From positions 11,239,805-11,303,804 of the forward strand of contig CM055266.1 in the NCBI GenBank assembly GCA_029237695.1: DNA of 64,000 bases. Direction: 5' to 3'. Made by a program: the position numbers and the translations under genes. Numbering within the stretch: the stretch's first letter is position 1; each line of letters starts with the position of its first letter. This stretch comes from Conchocele bisecta. Its lineage: Eukaryota; Mollusca; Bivalvia; Lucinida; Thyasiridae. The notes under the pieces were generated by a model. That model saw only the letters and a program-made list of their open reading frames with translations, did not search any database and had not been told where the DNA came from. Positions 55,500-64,000 of this stretch are shown here, piece after piece.

Positions 55500-57165
55500 C
55501 CTTGTTCGCCATAATGTATGGCAAATGATGTATGACGTGGTTGGTTGGTTGGGCGAACGCGACGGTGTAAATCAACGGTGGGGTTGCTCCTTATAGGAAT
55601 CAACGATTTTCCTGGTTTGGCCCTCGGGTAGGTTTTTATATTTGGCTATTTTGTTACCTGGGAGTTGAATTGGGTTATTGCCCATTATAAAAGTGGTAAG
55701 ATTATTACTGATCCTATTGCTTTTGGGAGGGGACCAAGTGATTCTATGTGGCGAGGACCTGGCATCAGATCAGGATTATTCTGATTTCACGGCTGAATAT
55801 TTAGATTTTCTTGGTAAATATTCAGTTCTGATTTTGGGATTTTCCCCCCATTTGTACATGTACTATGTACTTGTACAGGTCAGGGGTGTAAAATTCCACA
55901 CGACCGCTCGCCATGGCGACTTGGTCATCATCTCGGTCGAGTAGCTTTGTTTAGACGGTCGTCCGACGGGTCGAGTGAATTTTGGATCATCCATGATTGA
56001 TCGTGAATAAAAAAATATATAGTTATGCACCGTTCTCCGTTTATTTATCAAATACCATTGATCATTTCATAAACACTTTGAATTTAATAAAAGCGTTTGC
56101 ACCAACTGGAACAATTCTAATAATGGACGAGTTTAAATCGCGGCTCAATTGGCGTGAATTGAAATTTTATCAATGCTTACCTATTTACAATATAAATGGG
56201 AAATACGCAAATTCTCCGTCACATGTCTGATCGCAGACACGGTTTCATCTTCACTTAAGTTAGTGCAGCGAGTTATCGTGCAAGTGTCTCGATTTATGGG
56301 ATGGTCGCCGGGCCTAGGCCGCCTGTCGTCCGCGATTTAAACTTGCCCATAATTAATTTATGGCATTCTGTAATGTCAATGTTCGCTTCCGGTGTAAACA
56401 CTCAATATTGCTAGCAGACAGCCAGAGTTAGCACATGCAAACATATCATTTTCTCCGAACTACACATCATTCCGATGAGACGGATCGCTTGATTTTCGTT
56501 AGAAAATTACTTTCAGACCAGTCCAATTATAAAAATGGGATGTTTTTCTTTGACAAAGATGAACAATACTTGCAAATATTGTGAGTATGTCACTGTCTGA
56601 CCCAAGTTAGCCGGTATAAGTATCTGTATCATGTATAAATAATGTGCAGACATAAGAAACCTATACATTATAATGTTTTGGAAGCTTTCCTATTTCTGCA
56701 CAAAATATGCAAACAGTGAATTCTGTAGATATATTAACAAGACAAAGTCGAGAGATCCATGGTAATCTCTGAACACGAATGGCATACAGAATAGGTAAAA
56801 CATAAGACAAATACACAGAATTGCAATACAAATAAATATTTATTCATTATACCATGACAACTGTTGGATTGTCTATCTGGAGATAGATTTCAAATAACAT
56901 ACATGTACAGTAGCATATATAGCCTACTAAAGGCGAACATAGTGAATATTGAAATATCTGTATAAAATATAAGGGCGAGTGGCAAACCAGTAAGGGCGAG
57001 TAAGATTTTGCATCTACTAGGACTTTCGGGCAAGTGATATTTCAAATAATTTTACACCCCTGCAGGTAATATATGGGATTTAGTACTAAACCCATTGACC
57101 CGGCCTTAAATGACCGTAGCTGTTGATAGGCCGTTAAACCCTAACAAACAAACAAACAAACGTTT
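55500..57165 (+). repeat. Retroelement-like 3' repeat, copy 3, split by a CAGGGG element
   Basis: 'ggttggttgg..cgaacgcgac', 'gcccattataaaagtggtaa' and 'acctggcatcagatcaggat' up to 'tacttgtacaggt', resuming at 57063 with 'caggtaatatatgggattta' and the tail 'gaccgtagctgttgatagg'. It matches 46380-46790, which is uninterrupted. Confidence 0.7.
55881..57062. mobile_element. CAGGGGTGTAAAAT element, 1.18 kb
   Basis: CAGGGGTGTAAAATTCCAC at the left, ATTTTACACCCCTG at the right, exact 5 bp duplication caggt (55876-55880, 57063-57067). The copy at 46674 shows the empty site. Inner subterminal 'gggcgagt' repeats (56975-57005). No transposase-like frame. Confidence 0.85.
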
Positions 57166-57412
57166 ATTCGTAATCCTATTTTAAGGGAAGGGACCAAGTG
57201 ACTGTGTGATATGGACCTGGCACCAGGTCAGGTTATTCTAATTTCAGGGCTGAATATATTTTTTCTCGATGTGATTATTCAGTTCTGATTTTAGGATTTC
57301 CCCCCAATGAGCAGGTTAAAACGGGATCGAACCCGTTTGCCCGGCCTTACATGACCTTAGTTGTTGATAGGCCGTTAAACACCAATAAACAAATAAACAA
57401 ACACCAATAAAT
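57166..57412 (+). repeat. Retroelement-like 3' repeat, copy 4
   Basis: 'ttattcgtaatcctatttta', 'tggacctggcaccaggtcag' and the tail 'gaccttagttgttgatagg' plus 'ccgttaaacaccaataaac'. Arranged in tandem with copy 3. Confidence 0.65.
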
Positions 57413-57435
57413 CAAATAAAATCAGTGATCTGAAA

Positions 57436-57616
57436 TGTGAATAATGCCTTTCTGCCATTGTGAATAATGCCTTTCTGCAAATTGTGAATAATGCCTTTCT
57501 GCCATTGTGAATAATGCCTTTCTGCCATTGTGAATAATGCCTTTCTGCCATTGTGAATAATGCCTTTCTGCCATTGTGAATAATGCCTTTCTGCCATTGT
57601 GAATAATGCCTTTTTG
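57436..57616. repeat. 23 bp tandem repeat, eight units
   Basis: The unit is 'tgtgaataatgcctttctgc' + cat. Unit 2 has 24 bp (gcaaat) and the last ends in 'ttttgtt'. The minus-strand reading frame across it (57375-57773) is a periodicity artefact. Confidence 0.9.
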
Positions 57617-57773
57617 TTCGAGATTCGCCTCGGCACAGTGGCACAGATGAAAATGTGTACCGTTGTTGACGGTGGATTAACATGACGTGCATAAACTTGT
57701 TTAGGTGCGCTAGTATATCATGCGATACATGGCAAATACCAAGTTTGTCGTGGTACACTATATATAGTTGCAT

Positions 57774-57988
57774 TTAACCCTTACAATGCTGAATTCATTT
57801 GTGTCGTCTGCTGAATATGTTTTATTTTTCCATTTTTCTCATCAAAAACTTGGTTTGGCAGCACTTTAGAATCATTTCCAATGGAAATGATTCTAAAATG
57901 CTGCCAAACCATGTTTTTACTGAGAGAAAAGACAAAATATGAATTATCAGCAGACGACTATTTTCGGTTCCCGCATTCTACGGGTTAA
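57774..57988 (+). mobile_element. TTAACCCTTACAATGC hairpin MITE
   Basis: TTAA to TTAA; stem 'ttggcagcactttagaatca' + TTTCC and mirror; right end 'ttcggttcccgcattctacg' + GGTTAA. Relatives: 36467 and 20020. Confidence 0.85.
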
Positions 57989-58875
57989 GTTCCTTTTATT
58001 GTCTCGCCGATGACAATGGAAGGTGAGACAAAGTGTACAATTCCAATGTTGATATGTGGTCAAGCTTCACCAATAGCTTCCTTACATTGGTGGCTAACGA
58101 GCCTGTGCCATTCGGATGACCTGCACCTTCATGGATGACGCACTCGCCGGCGATTTACATAGATTGCGAATGACGAGTTTGTTGAGTAAAATTGTACAAC
58201 TAGCTCAGACTGTGAGACAGTCCTGTTGTGTATCAATGGCACGAGCTGTAAATAATCTAATTATTTCCAGTCCCCAGTGTAACAGAATAGTGGTTTCTCT
58301 AGCTTGTATTTTGAAATCATAAATGTTTTCTCGTGAATTAGACCTGCACATTGTTCGTCTAATTGGTAAGATAACGCCCAGTGATATCTACTAAAAGAGC
58401 TGTCTTTACGTGTTTCTATAAACAACTAGGGGCGTGCTTAAAAGCCATTTTACGAGAGAGATAGATTACCCGACATATTGAATAATCATGAAATAACGTC
58501 ATTACATAATGATGAGAATGGGTGTTTGGGTGAATCTTTGAGCCTTGCCCGGATCATAGATTGGTAAACACAGTAAGACGTGGCATATTATGACTACGTC
58601 AGAAGTATAGAGGCGGAGTGTATTGTACAAGCCCTCTAAAATCCTAAAATACAAAGAGTTCTGAATTTACGGCCATTGAAGAAACATGTAGTTCTAGCTA
58701 AGATACGTACCTCTCCCTGGGTGGGTGTTTGAGGTGTAAATGTACTATGGGTGGTGGAATTTACTATATTATCAGCAAATTACCGAAGCATCATGAACAT
58801 CACTAGTTTACAAATTATATAGTAAAAGTTAAACGGGACTTCTTTATAAATCCACGCTGTAGTTAGGATACAGTG
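57989..58875. other. Intronic stretch without gene
   Basis: An open frame at 58116-58322 (68 residues) has no domain or splice support. Confidence 0.4.
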
Positions 58876-58955
58876 GTGTCAGCGTGTAAGTGCACACACG
58901 AACGAACACGACACCAACCTGTCGTGTTCGTTCGTGTGTGCACTTACACGCTTGG
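58876..58955. repeat. Hairpin CAGCGTGTAAGTGCACACAC
   Basis: The arms 'gcgtgtaagtgcacacacga' and 'acgaacacgaca' mirror exactly around CCAACC. Confidence 0.8.
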
Positions 58956-59142
58956 ACATATGTGGACAATTACATCAGTGACGCACGTGTCCCCACAACA
59001 GCATAGATTCAAGGAAGGGAAACGGTGTGCTTTCGATATTGCAACACGGGTGGGATGGGTGCGGTGTGATGGGTAAATGGAGTCATAACTTTTGACTTTA
59101 TTTATGAAAACCATTGTAAATTTTGTAAACATATTTAATGAA

Positions 59143-59371
59143 CAGGTTGAAGTAACGGACCGAGGTCTATAAATACATTAAATATGCCTAAAAGCATCAA
59201 TAAATGAAGAAAAAAATAAGCTAAACATTTTTTTTTACTACAATAAATACATTAAATATGCCTAAAAGCATCAATAAATGAAAACAAATAATTTATTTAT
59301 TTTTCTTCATTTATTGATGCTTTTAGGCATATTTAATGTATTTATAGACCTCGGTCCGTTACTTCAACCTG
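59143..59371. mobile_element. CAGGTTGAAGTAACGGACCG inverted-repeat element
   Basis: The left arm runs from CAGGTTGAAGTAACGGACCG to 'catcaataaatgaagaaaaa' and is mirrored on the right to CAACCTG. The segment 'aaatacattaaatatgccta' is also present as a second direct copy inside (59243-59282). Confidence 0.85.
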
Positions 59372-59454
59372 TGCTTTGAGCCCCAGTAAAATGTGTTTTC
59401 TTGGTGCTATACAAAGATGTGACCCTGTACACTAATGGCTTTATCATTTGAAAC

Positions 59455-59765
59455 GCTAGAACGAAGTATGTCGATGGGTATATAGTTTTATCGCTTTTCG
59501 TCTTTCCGTTCGGTCTTCCGGTCTTCCGTTCGGTCTTCCGTTCGGTCTTCCGTTCGTCCGTAACGTAAACTTAACATTTTGTTACAATTTCTCTTTGTGG
59601 AAGCTTTCATATTTGGGTGATGTTTTACTAACATCCTGCACCATTCTGCGCAAACTGCTCCGCCTATATGGCCTGCATGCTCAAGGCCAACTAACAGCGG
59701 GTGTAGGGATCATTGAGCCCCTTCTCACTTGCTCTAACCTTTCACTCACTCACTCACTCTAACCT
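59455..59765. repeat. GTCTTCCGTTCG-rich dispersed repeat
   Basis: A run of 'cggtcttccgttcggtcttc' units at 59511-59560, followed by 'cttaacattttgttacaatt' and ending in (CACT)n. Confidence 0.6.
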
Positions 59766-59945
59766 TTTTAATAAAACAGTTTTTCCTAGGGTTTTTTTCC
59801 AGGTCGCTCACAATGTCATATTCAGACAACCGATGCATTTTCTTCTCACATTTTCCATCCATATTTGCATTTCATTGAATGTATTATAGGCAGAGAAAGG
59901 GAACATACATTGATAGAAAACATTGCAATTAAGTTCAATTTCTGA

Positions 59946-60192
59946 TTAACCCTTAGACCGCTACTCACAACAATTGTCGTCTGCTGTTGCTTTTATATCT
60001 TGCCTAATTTCTCAATAAAAACATGGTTTGACAGCACTTCAGAATCATTTCCAATGGAAATGATTCTGAAGTGCTGTCAAAGCATGTTGTAAATTATTCT
60101 AAAGTGCTGTCAAAGCATGTTTTTGATGATAAAAATGGAAAGTAGAAAATAAACAGCAGACGACAAAAAGATTAAGATAGCGGTGGGGTTAA
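59946..60192 (+). mobile_element. TTAACCCTTAGACCGC hairpin MITE, copy 7
   Basis: TTAA to TTAA with a perfect main hairpin and a second 'aattattctaaagtgctgtc' segment; the right end is decayed (GCGGTGGGGTTAA). Confidence 0.85.
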
Positions 60193-60453
60193 ATAATATA
60201 AGTTAACATTTCCAAATGAGATGATGTGATACCATACAATTTGTGGTTAGTCAGGTTCATTTATAACTACCGTATACAAACGAACGTTGGCGTGATGTGC
60301 GCCAAACATGCATGCCCATACTCCTTGATGCATTCATATGACGGCGGTTTCGTAAACGAAATGCTAACGCAATACAATATGATATACATACAGCGATGAT
60401 GCAGAGTGGGGTGGGGATTCTACGCGGCTCAAGCATTGCACATCATGACCAGC

Positions 60454-60623
60454 CAGGGATTCCGCTGGGGAAAATAAAAAAATCGCTACTTCAAAAAAAA
60501 AAAAAAAAATCATTTTTTTTTATTTTATTTTTATATTTTTTTTTCGAAAATTGTAATTTTTTATAGCCAATTGTTTATTTTTATCGCCAATTGCGAAAGT
60601 GGCGATCGCCAGCGGAATCCCTG
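60454..60623. mobile_element. CAGGGATTCCGCTGG MITE, copy 3
   Basis: CAGGGATTCCGCTGG to CCAGCGGAATCCCTG with poly-A/poly-T middle and 'tatcgccaattgcgaaagtg'. Confidence 0.8.
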
Positions 60624-60851
60624 CCAGCGATGTAACAGATGTACAATGCTATTGCTGAACAGCATCAAATACAATGCATCATACTTCTAAAAATGAATAT
60701 GTTTGTATATGGAATAATATATTGTACATATATTACTAATACTATTTTGTAGAATAGATACCCGTAGATTCCATGATTAGCTTTATTTGTTTGTGTTTCG
60801 GACGGCTGTCATTTGACATATCCTAACACAACTTGCCATTTGTCATTCCAG

Positions 60852-61105
60852 ACTGGCCGCATGAACTATCTCTGTTGATGAGCTCACATGACTTGGCATC
60901 GCCTGCACGAAAGCCCAGTTCTGAACAGTTTCCATGTAGTGAGTGCGGGAAGACCTTCCGTTGGGAGTCGCACCTCGTCCGCCATCTGCGTGTACACTCG
61001 GGCGAACGACCTTTCCAGTGTGACATCTGTCAAATGTGCTTTGCTGTGAAACATAATCTCAAAGCACATAGGTTTACACACTACAACAAATCGCTGACTC
61101 AATGA
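60852..61105 (+). CDS. ZE13: alternative 3'-terminal exon, two C2H2 zinc fingers
   Basis: The acceptor 'cttgccatttgtcattccag' joins in phase 1; 84 residues. The 28-residue linker starts (with an upstream G) DWPHELS. Finger 1 is C29-H49 (helix WESHLVR), spacer SGERPFQ, finger 2 C57-H77 (helix VKHNLKA), then a seven-residue tail, the longest after the last His. Finger 2 is nearest in type to ZE14 (VK.NLK), its downstream neighbour. A hairpin MITE starts 22 bp after the stop. An AATAAA is at 61897-61902. Confidence 0.9.
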
Positions 61106-61126
61106 TTCACAAATTTGATGTACTTA

Positions 61127-61315
61127 CAGAGCTCCAGGTAAGCTGCGTAATTCGGAGGTAAATTTCTTATTTCTCCATCAAAAATGGCAAGTTGGGAGTG
61201 CTTTAGAATCGTCTCAATGAGACGATTCTAAAGGACTCCCTACTTGCCATTTTTGATGAAGAAATAACAAAATTTCACCCCAAGTTGGTCAAATTACGCA
61301 GCTTACCTGGAGCTC
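61127..61315. mobile_element. CAGAGCTCCAGGTAAGC hairpin MITE
   Basis: Ends CAGAGCTCCAGGTAAGCTGC and GCAGCTTACCTGGAGCTCTA, 6 bp flank tactta on both sides, hairpin stem 'tcaaaaatggcaagttggga' with core TTTAGAATCGTCTC. It is related at its tips to the CAGGGCTCCAGATAAG family but has a different interior. If transcribed it lies in the ZE13 3' UTR. Confidence 0.85.
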
Positions 61316-61499
61316 TATACTTACTACAATAGTAAATGGACAGACGGTATGGGCATAATAATTGAGACACGCCATGTGATTATGTACCTACGAACATGTG
61401 TGATATCTGGTGAAAACTATTTACTCGAACTTGATGATATATTCCGTATATGACGTCAAAAGTTGACGAAACTACCATATCAAATGCGGAATATAGTTC

Positions 61500-61576
61500 C
61501 ACATTTGCTTTGAACGTAAGCAGTTTGATTGACTGAGCCTGAGCTGTAGCACATCTCAGGCTCAGTCAATCAAGCT
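61500..61576. repeat. Hairpin CTTGATTGACTGAGCCTGAG
   Basis: The arms 'gtttgattgactgagcctga' and mirror are separated by about 14 bp. Confidence 0.7.
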
Positions 61577-62481
61577 GCTTGATTATTTCGTCATCTTCCT
61601 ACGTCATTTACATCTAATTAGAACTAAATAGACGTTATTTACCAAGTGCTACATCGGTGTCTCTGATCGTCAGGCGGTTTAGCTCAACACGATAACGAAG
61701 GTGCAGCCAATGTGTCACTTGTATTTGTTTGAATGGTGTCCCGGTTTACATTATCGGGATATACATATAGATGTAAATTTCGTTCTAGTTTCGTTGGAAC
61801 TTGTTACCAATGTTTTGAATTAATGATGAGCTACACATCTCCATGTATAATTATGTATCGCGAAGTTTCATACCGAGTGATTCTGTATCCTGAGCGAATA
61901 AAACTTGTGGATGTTCATTTTTGTGTATGTACATTTATTTACCCATAAGAACAGGTTTCTGTGTGTACATTATCGAAGGCAGATACTGTTGCTATATTGG
62001 TAAAATATAAGACAAAAAGTCATGCAATTCCTGACAATAACTGAACGCCGTACGGGATTGCAAGAGTTACCATTCGCAACTACGTAGCCTACGGATGGTT
62101 CGGGAGGTTTGCAGAGTTCCTACCCGCAACTATACAATTATATACCATTTTCATTACAAGTGGTGTGTTATTCAGTTCTTCCAGTTGTATCACAAGGCGT
62201 TAGTGTTGTTATTTGGCATAGTAAACTAGGTCCATGCACCTCCCTGTCTTCTTCACCCGTGGATTCATGGCGATTTAGATGCTACATGTTTTCCTTCAAC
62301 AACTTTCACATCGTATAACGGATTTTGCGGAACCATGGCGCAGCAAAGTTGCTTGTTATTCCGTTGATTGTAATTGTCCCATATAGTATATGCTGTTTTA
62401 AATGTAATTAAGTAGTCCGTGTACGCACAAATACACATGATCTGTTAGTATATTCTTTGTCACAGTTACAACTTTAAGGGT
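61577..62481. other. Intronic stretch without gene
   Basis: Frames at 61733-61948 and 62109-62318 lack domains; 'tacccgcaactata'/'attcgcaactacgta' form a weak direct repeat near 62075-62130. Confidence 0.4.
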
Positions 62482-62710
62482 TTAACCCTTTCCCTGATAG
62501 AAACGACTTTTCACGCCTCTGCAGAAGATGTCTTTTGAAAACATTGTGGGAAAGGGAGAAATTGCTTGTAACAAGCAATTTCTCCTTTTCCCACAATGTT
62601 TTCTACTCTATCAGATAATTTAACCATCATTTGAACCAGCATTTGATTCTTTTATTCAGATGTTTTCGATTTGGAAGAGTCGAAATATCGCAAAACAGGG
62701 AAAGGGTTAA
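62482..62710. mobile_element. TTAACCCTTTCCCTG hairpin MITE
   Basis: TTAA to TTAA; ends TTAACCCTTTCCCTG and CAGGGAAAGGGTTAA; stem 'aacattgtgggaaa' + 'ggagaaattgcttg' mirrored. Only copy in the window. It ends about 250 bp before ZE14. Confidence 0.85.
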
Positions 62711-62958
62711 TACCTGAAATATACATAAGGTGCACACTTGTCGAAGAGACAGTCGAGTCCAATGACCAACAAGGCCCGTTCATATCGTTGACCATTTGTT
62801 AAATAAAAGTATACATACCAACTATTGATCATTGCTGGTTGTTATTATTAGTGTGTTTTATTAGTTTGTGTTTTATACACATTTACGTACTTTGTATAGC
62901 CTTTGTTACACATGAACGACTACAACATGTACAAGACAAGCTTCTTTTATTATTTCAG

Positions 62959-63185
62959 ATCTGATGGATCAGACGCGGTTTCCTATTGTCGGACAATTCG
63001 TACACCCGTCACTGATGAGGAACCGGTGTGCCATATGCGGTAAAACGTTTTCCCGCCCGTCCCACCTGGCGATCCACGAGCGGGTGCACACCGGCGACCG
63101 CCCGTTCACGTGCAGCATCTGTGGCAAGGGATTCAACGTGAAGTGCAACCTCAAAACGCACATGTTCACACACCTACAGCAATAG
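62959..63185 (+). CDS. ZE14: alternative 3'-terminal exon, two C2H2 zinc fingers
   Basis: The acceptor 'cttcttttattatttcag' joins in phase 1; 75 residues. A 23-residue linker precedes finger 1 (C24-H44, helix RPSHLAI), which closely matches ZE10 finger 1. Spacer TGDRPFT, then finger 2 (C52-H72, helix VKCNLKT) and a three-residue tail. Both fingers match the C2H2 consensus at every core position. The DNA is visibly more GC-rich than its flanks. Candidate AATAAA at 63700-63705. More exons of the array may continue past the window end. Confidence 0.9.
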
Positions 63186-63309
63186 GAGTATTGTAGGAGA
63201 CACACACAGTAGTACAGATTTGCGTATGGTCTTATACAATTGTATATACATACACTATCTACGTTTATATTGCATAGGCACTTCTCGTAGCGCATAATGC
63301 CTATACAAT

Positions 63310-63548
63310 TTAACTCTTTGCATGCTGGGAAATTTGTGGGCTATAAATAGTTCAAAAATAGCAGATGACAATTTATTATATTTTCTTTTATTTCTCCTTA
63401 TAAATGTCATGAATATGTCTTGGAATTTCATTAGAATTGAGTCTTCAATTCTAATGAAATTTCAAGATATTTACAGAGTAATAAAACGTATACATGTACT
63501 CCTAATTCGTTTGGCGGATATTTTCGCCGCTAGCATGCAAAGAGTTAA
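63310..63548 (-). mobile_element. TTAACTCTTTGCATGC hairpin MITE, copy 6
   Basis: TTAA to TTAA; complete ends; the apex of the hairpin is shortened (GAGTCTTCAATTC). It starts 125 bp after the ZE14 stop. Confidence 0.85.
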
Positions 63549-64000
63549 ACGTGTTTGCTAGTACACTGAAGAACCTGTATTGGAAATGCATTAAAACGTA
63601 ACGTTTATCCGGTACGAAAGTGCCTTTAAACATATATTGTAGAATATATGCCACGTGGAACGTCTCGTTTCGTTAACACCACTGTTGTTTATTACTTGCA
63701 ATAAAATACTTGATTGGAAGTTTATATTTGTGGTAATGTTTTAATTTTTGTTGCGCCTGCTTGCGGACAGCGCGATATAGTTGGCACATTGGCGTACGTG
63801 TTAAATTTTTCGGTATACTATCAAAGCCTTGGCGGGCACAACATGCAGGCCGCAGCCATCTAGTGTAACAATTAGTCTTGACAATACTGAAACACTGTAG
63901 CTCCAATCTATACAGCTCGTTATGGACCGTCTTATCTCGATCGACAATGCTAACATTTGGATCGAAGTATGTTGTGTTGAAAGGGTTCATCAACAGCGTT
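63549..64000. other. Right edge of window
   Basis: A 106-residue minus-strand open frame (63673-63993) has no motif I recognise and no splice support; it may be TE-derived. An AATAAA at 63700 is on the + strand. Confidence 0.35.

Noticed and set aside
57375..57773. 132-residue minus-strand repeat protein
   Set aside because: The frame is open only because the 23 bp tandem units lack stops in rotation; no start context, domain or splice support.
63673..63993. 106-residue minus-strand frame
   Set aside because: No recognisable domain, runs close to the window edge, and repeats surround it; not enough for a gene call.

Overview
The window is animal nuclear DNA: AT-rich, intron-like, and packed with short inverted-repeat transposons. 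tRNA-type SINEs whose tails read 'gaccttagctgttgataggccgttaaac', '(t/c)gtccgtc'-rich dispersed repeats and dense hairpin MITEs suggest a bivalve mollusc. That assignment is inferred from repeat style only; no marker gene is present.

All host coding signal is on the + strand. Fourteen short exons at roughly 1.6-6.9 kb spacing each have the same plan: a pyrimidine-rich 3' splice site ending in AG, a 19-66 residue variable linker, exactly two C2H2-type zinc fingers joined by an H(T/S)GxxPa linker, a 2-7 residue tail and a stop codon. Every acceptor joins in the same phase (two bases complete a split codon), so all fourteen can be spliced to one shared upstream donor. No BTB or other N-terminal domain, first exon or promoter lies in the window. 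The best reading is the 3' half of one large gene with a battery of alternative 3'-terminal zinc-finger exons, the layout known from Drosophila lola and, with other finger types, mod(mdg4). The shared 5' exons must lie upstream of base 1 (not seen). Exons are called ZE1-ZE14. One was found only by reading back from its acceptor, because it has no in-frame ATG (ZE10, 44236-44462). A fifteenth phase-matched exon (24382-24587) has no fingers, and degenerate copies of ZE4's second finger follow ZE4 (15122-15494).

Across the array, finger 2 keeps Asn at helix position +3 in 13 of 14 exons, while finger 1 varies widely at the same position. Exon choice would thus give proteins with one near-constant and one variable finger.

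The intervals between exons are mostly mobile DNA. Families recognised by repeated copies are: TTAA-flanked hairpin MITEs (ends TTAACCCTTAGACCGC, TTAACTCTTTGCATGC, TTAACCCTTTCA, TTAACCCTTTCCCTG); CAGGG/CAGAG-ended elements with 5-6 bp, rarely 8 bp, duplications; TA-flanked elements (CAGTGRAACCTCTCTAAACC; CCGTAATAACCC); a GTAGCCGATTTCACC family; a 2.5 kb hAT-type element with an exact 8 bp duplication; tRNA SINEs; a non-LTR retrotransposon remnant; and several tandem repeats. Many are nested, and intact outer copies give empty-site evidence for the target duplications. Several MITE families with unrelated ends share one central hairpin design. Some insertions sit within 30-100 bp of exon acceptors, and one begins exactly at an exon's stop codon.
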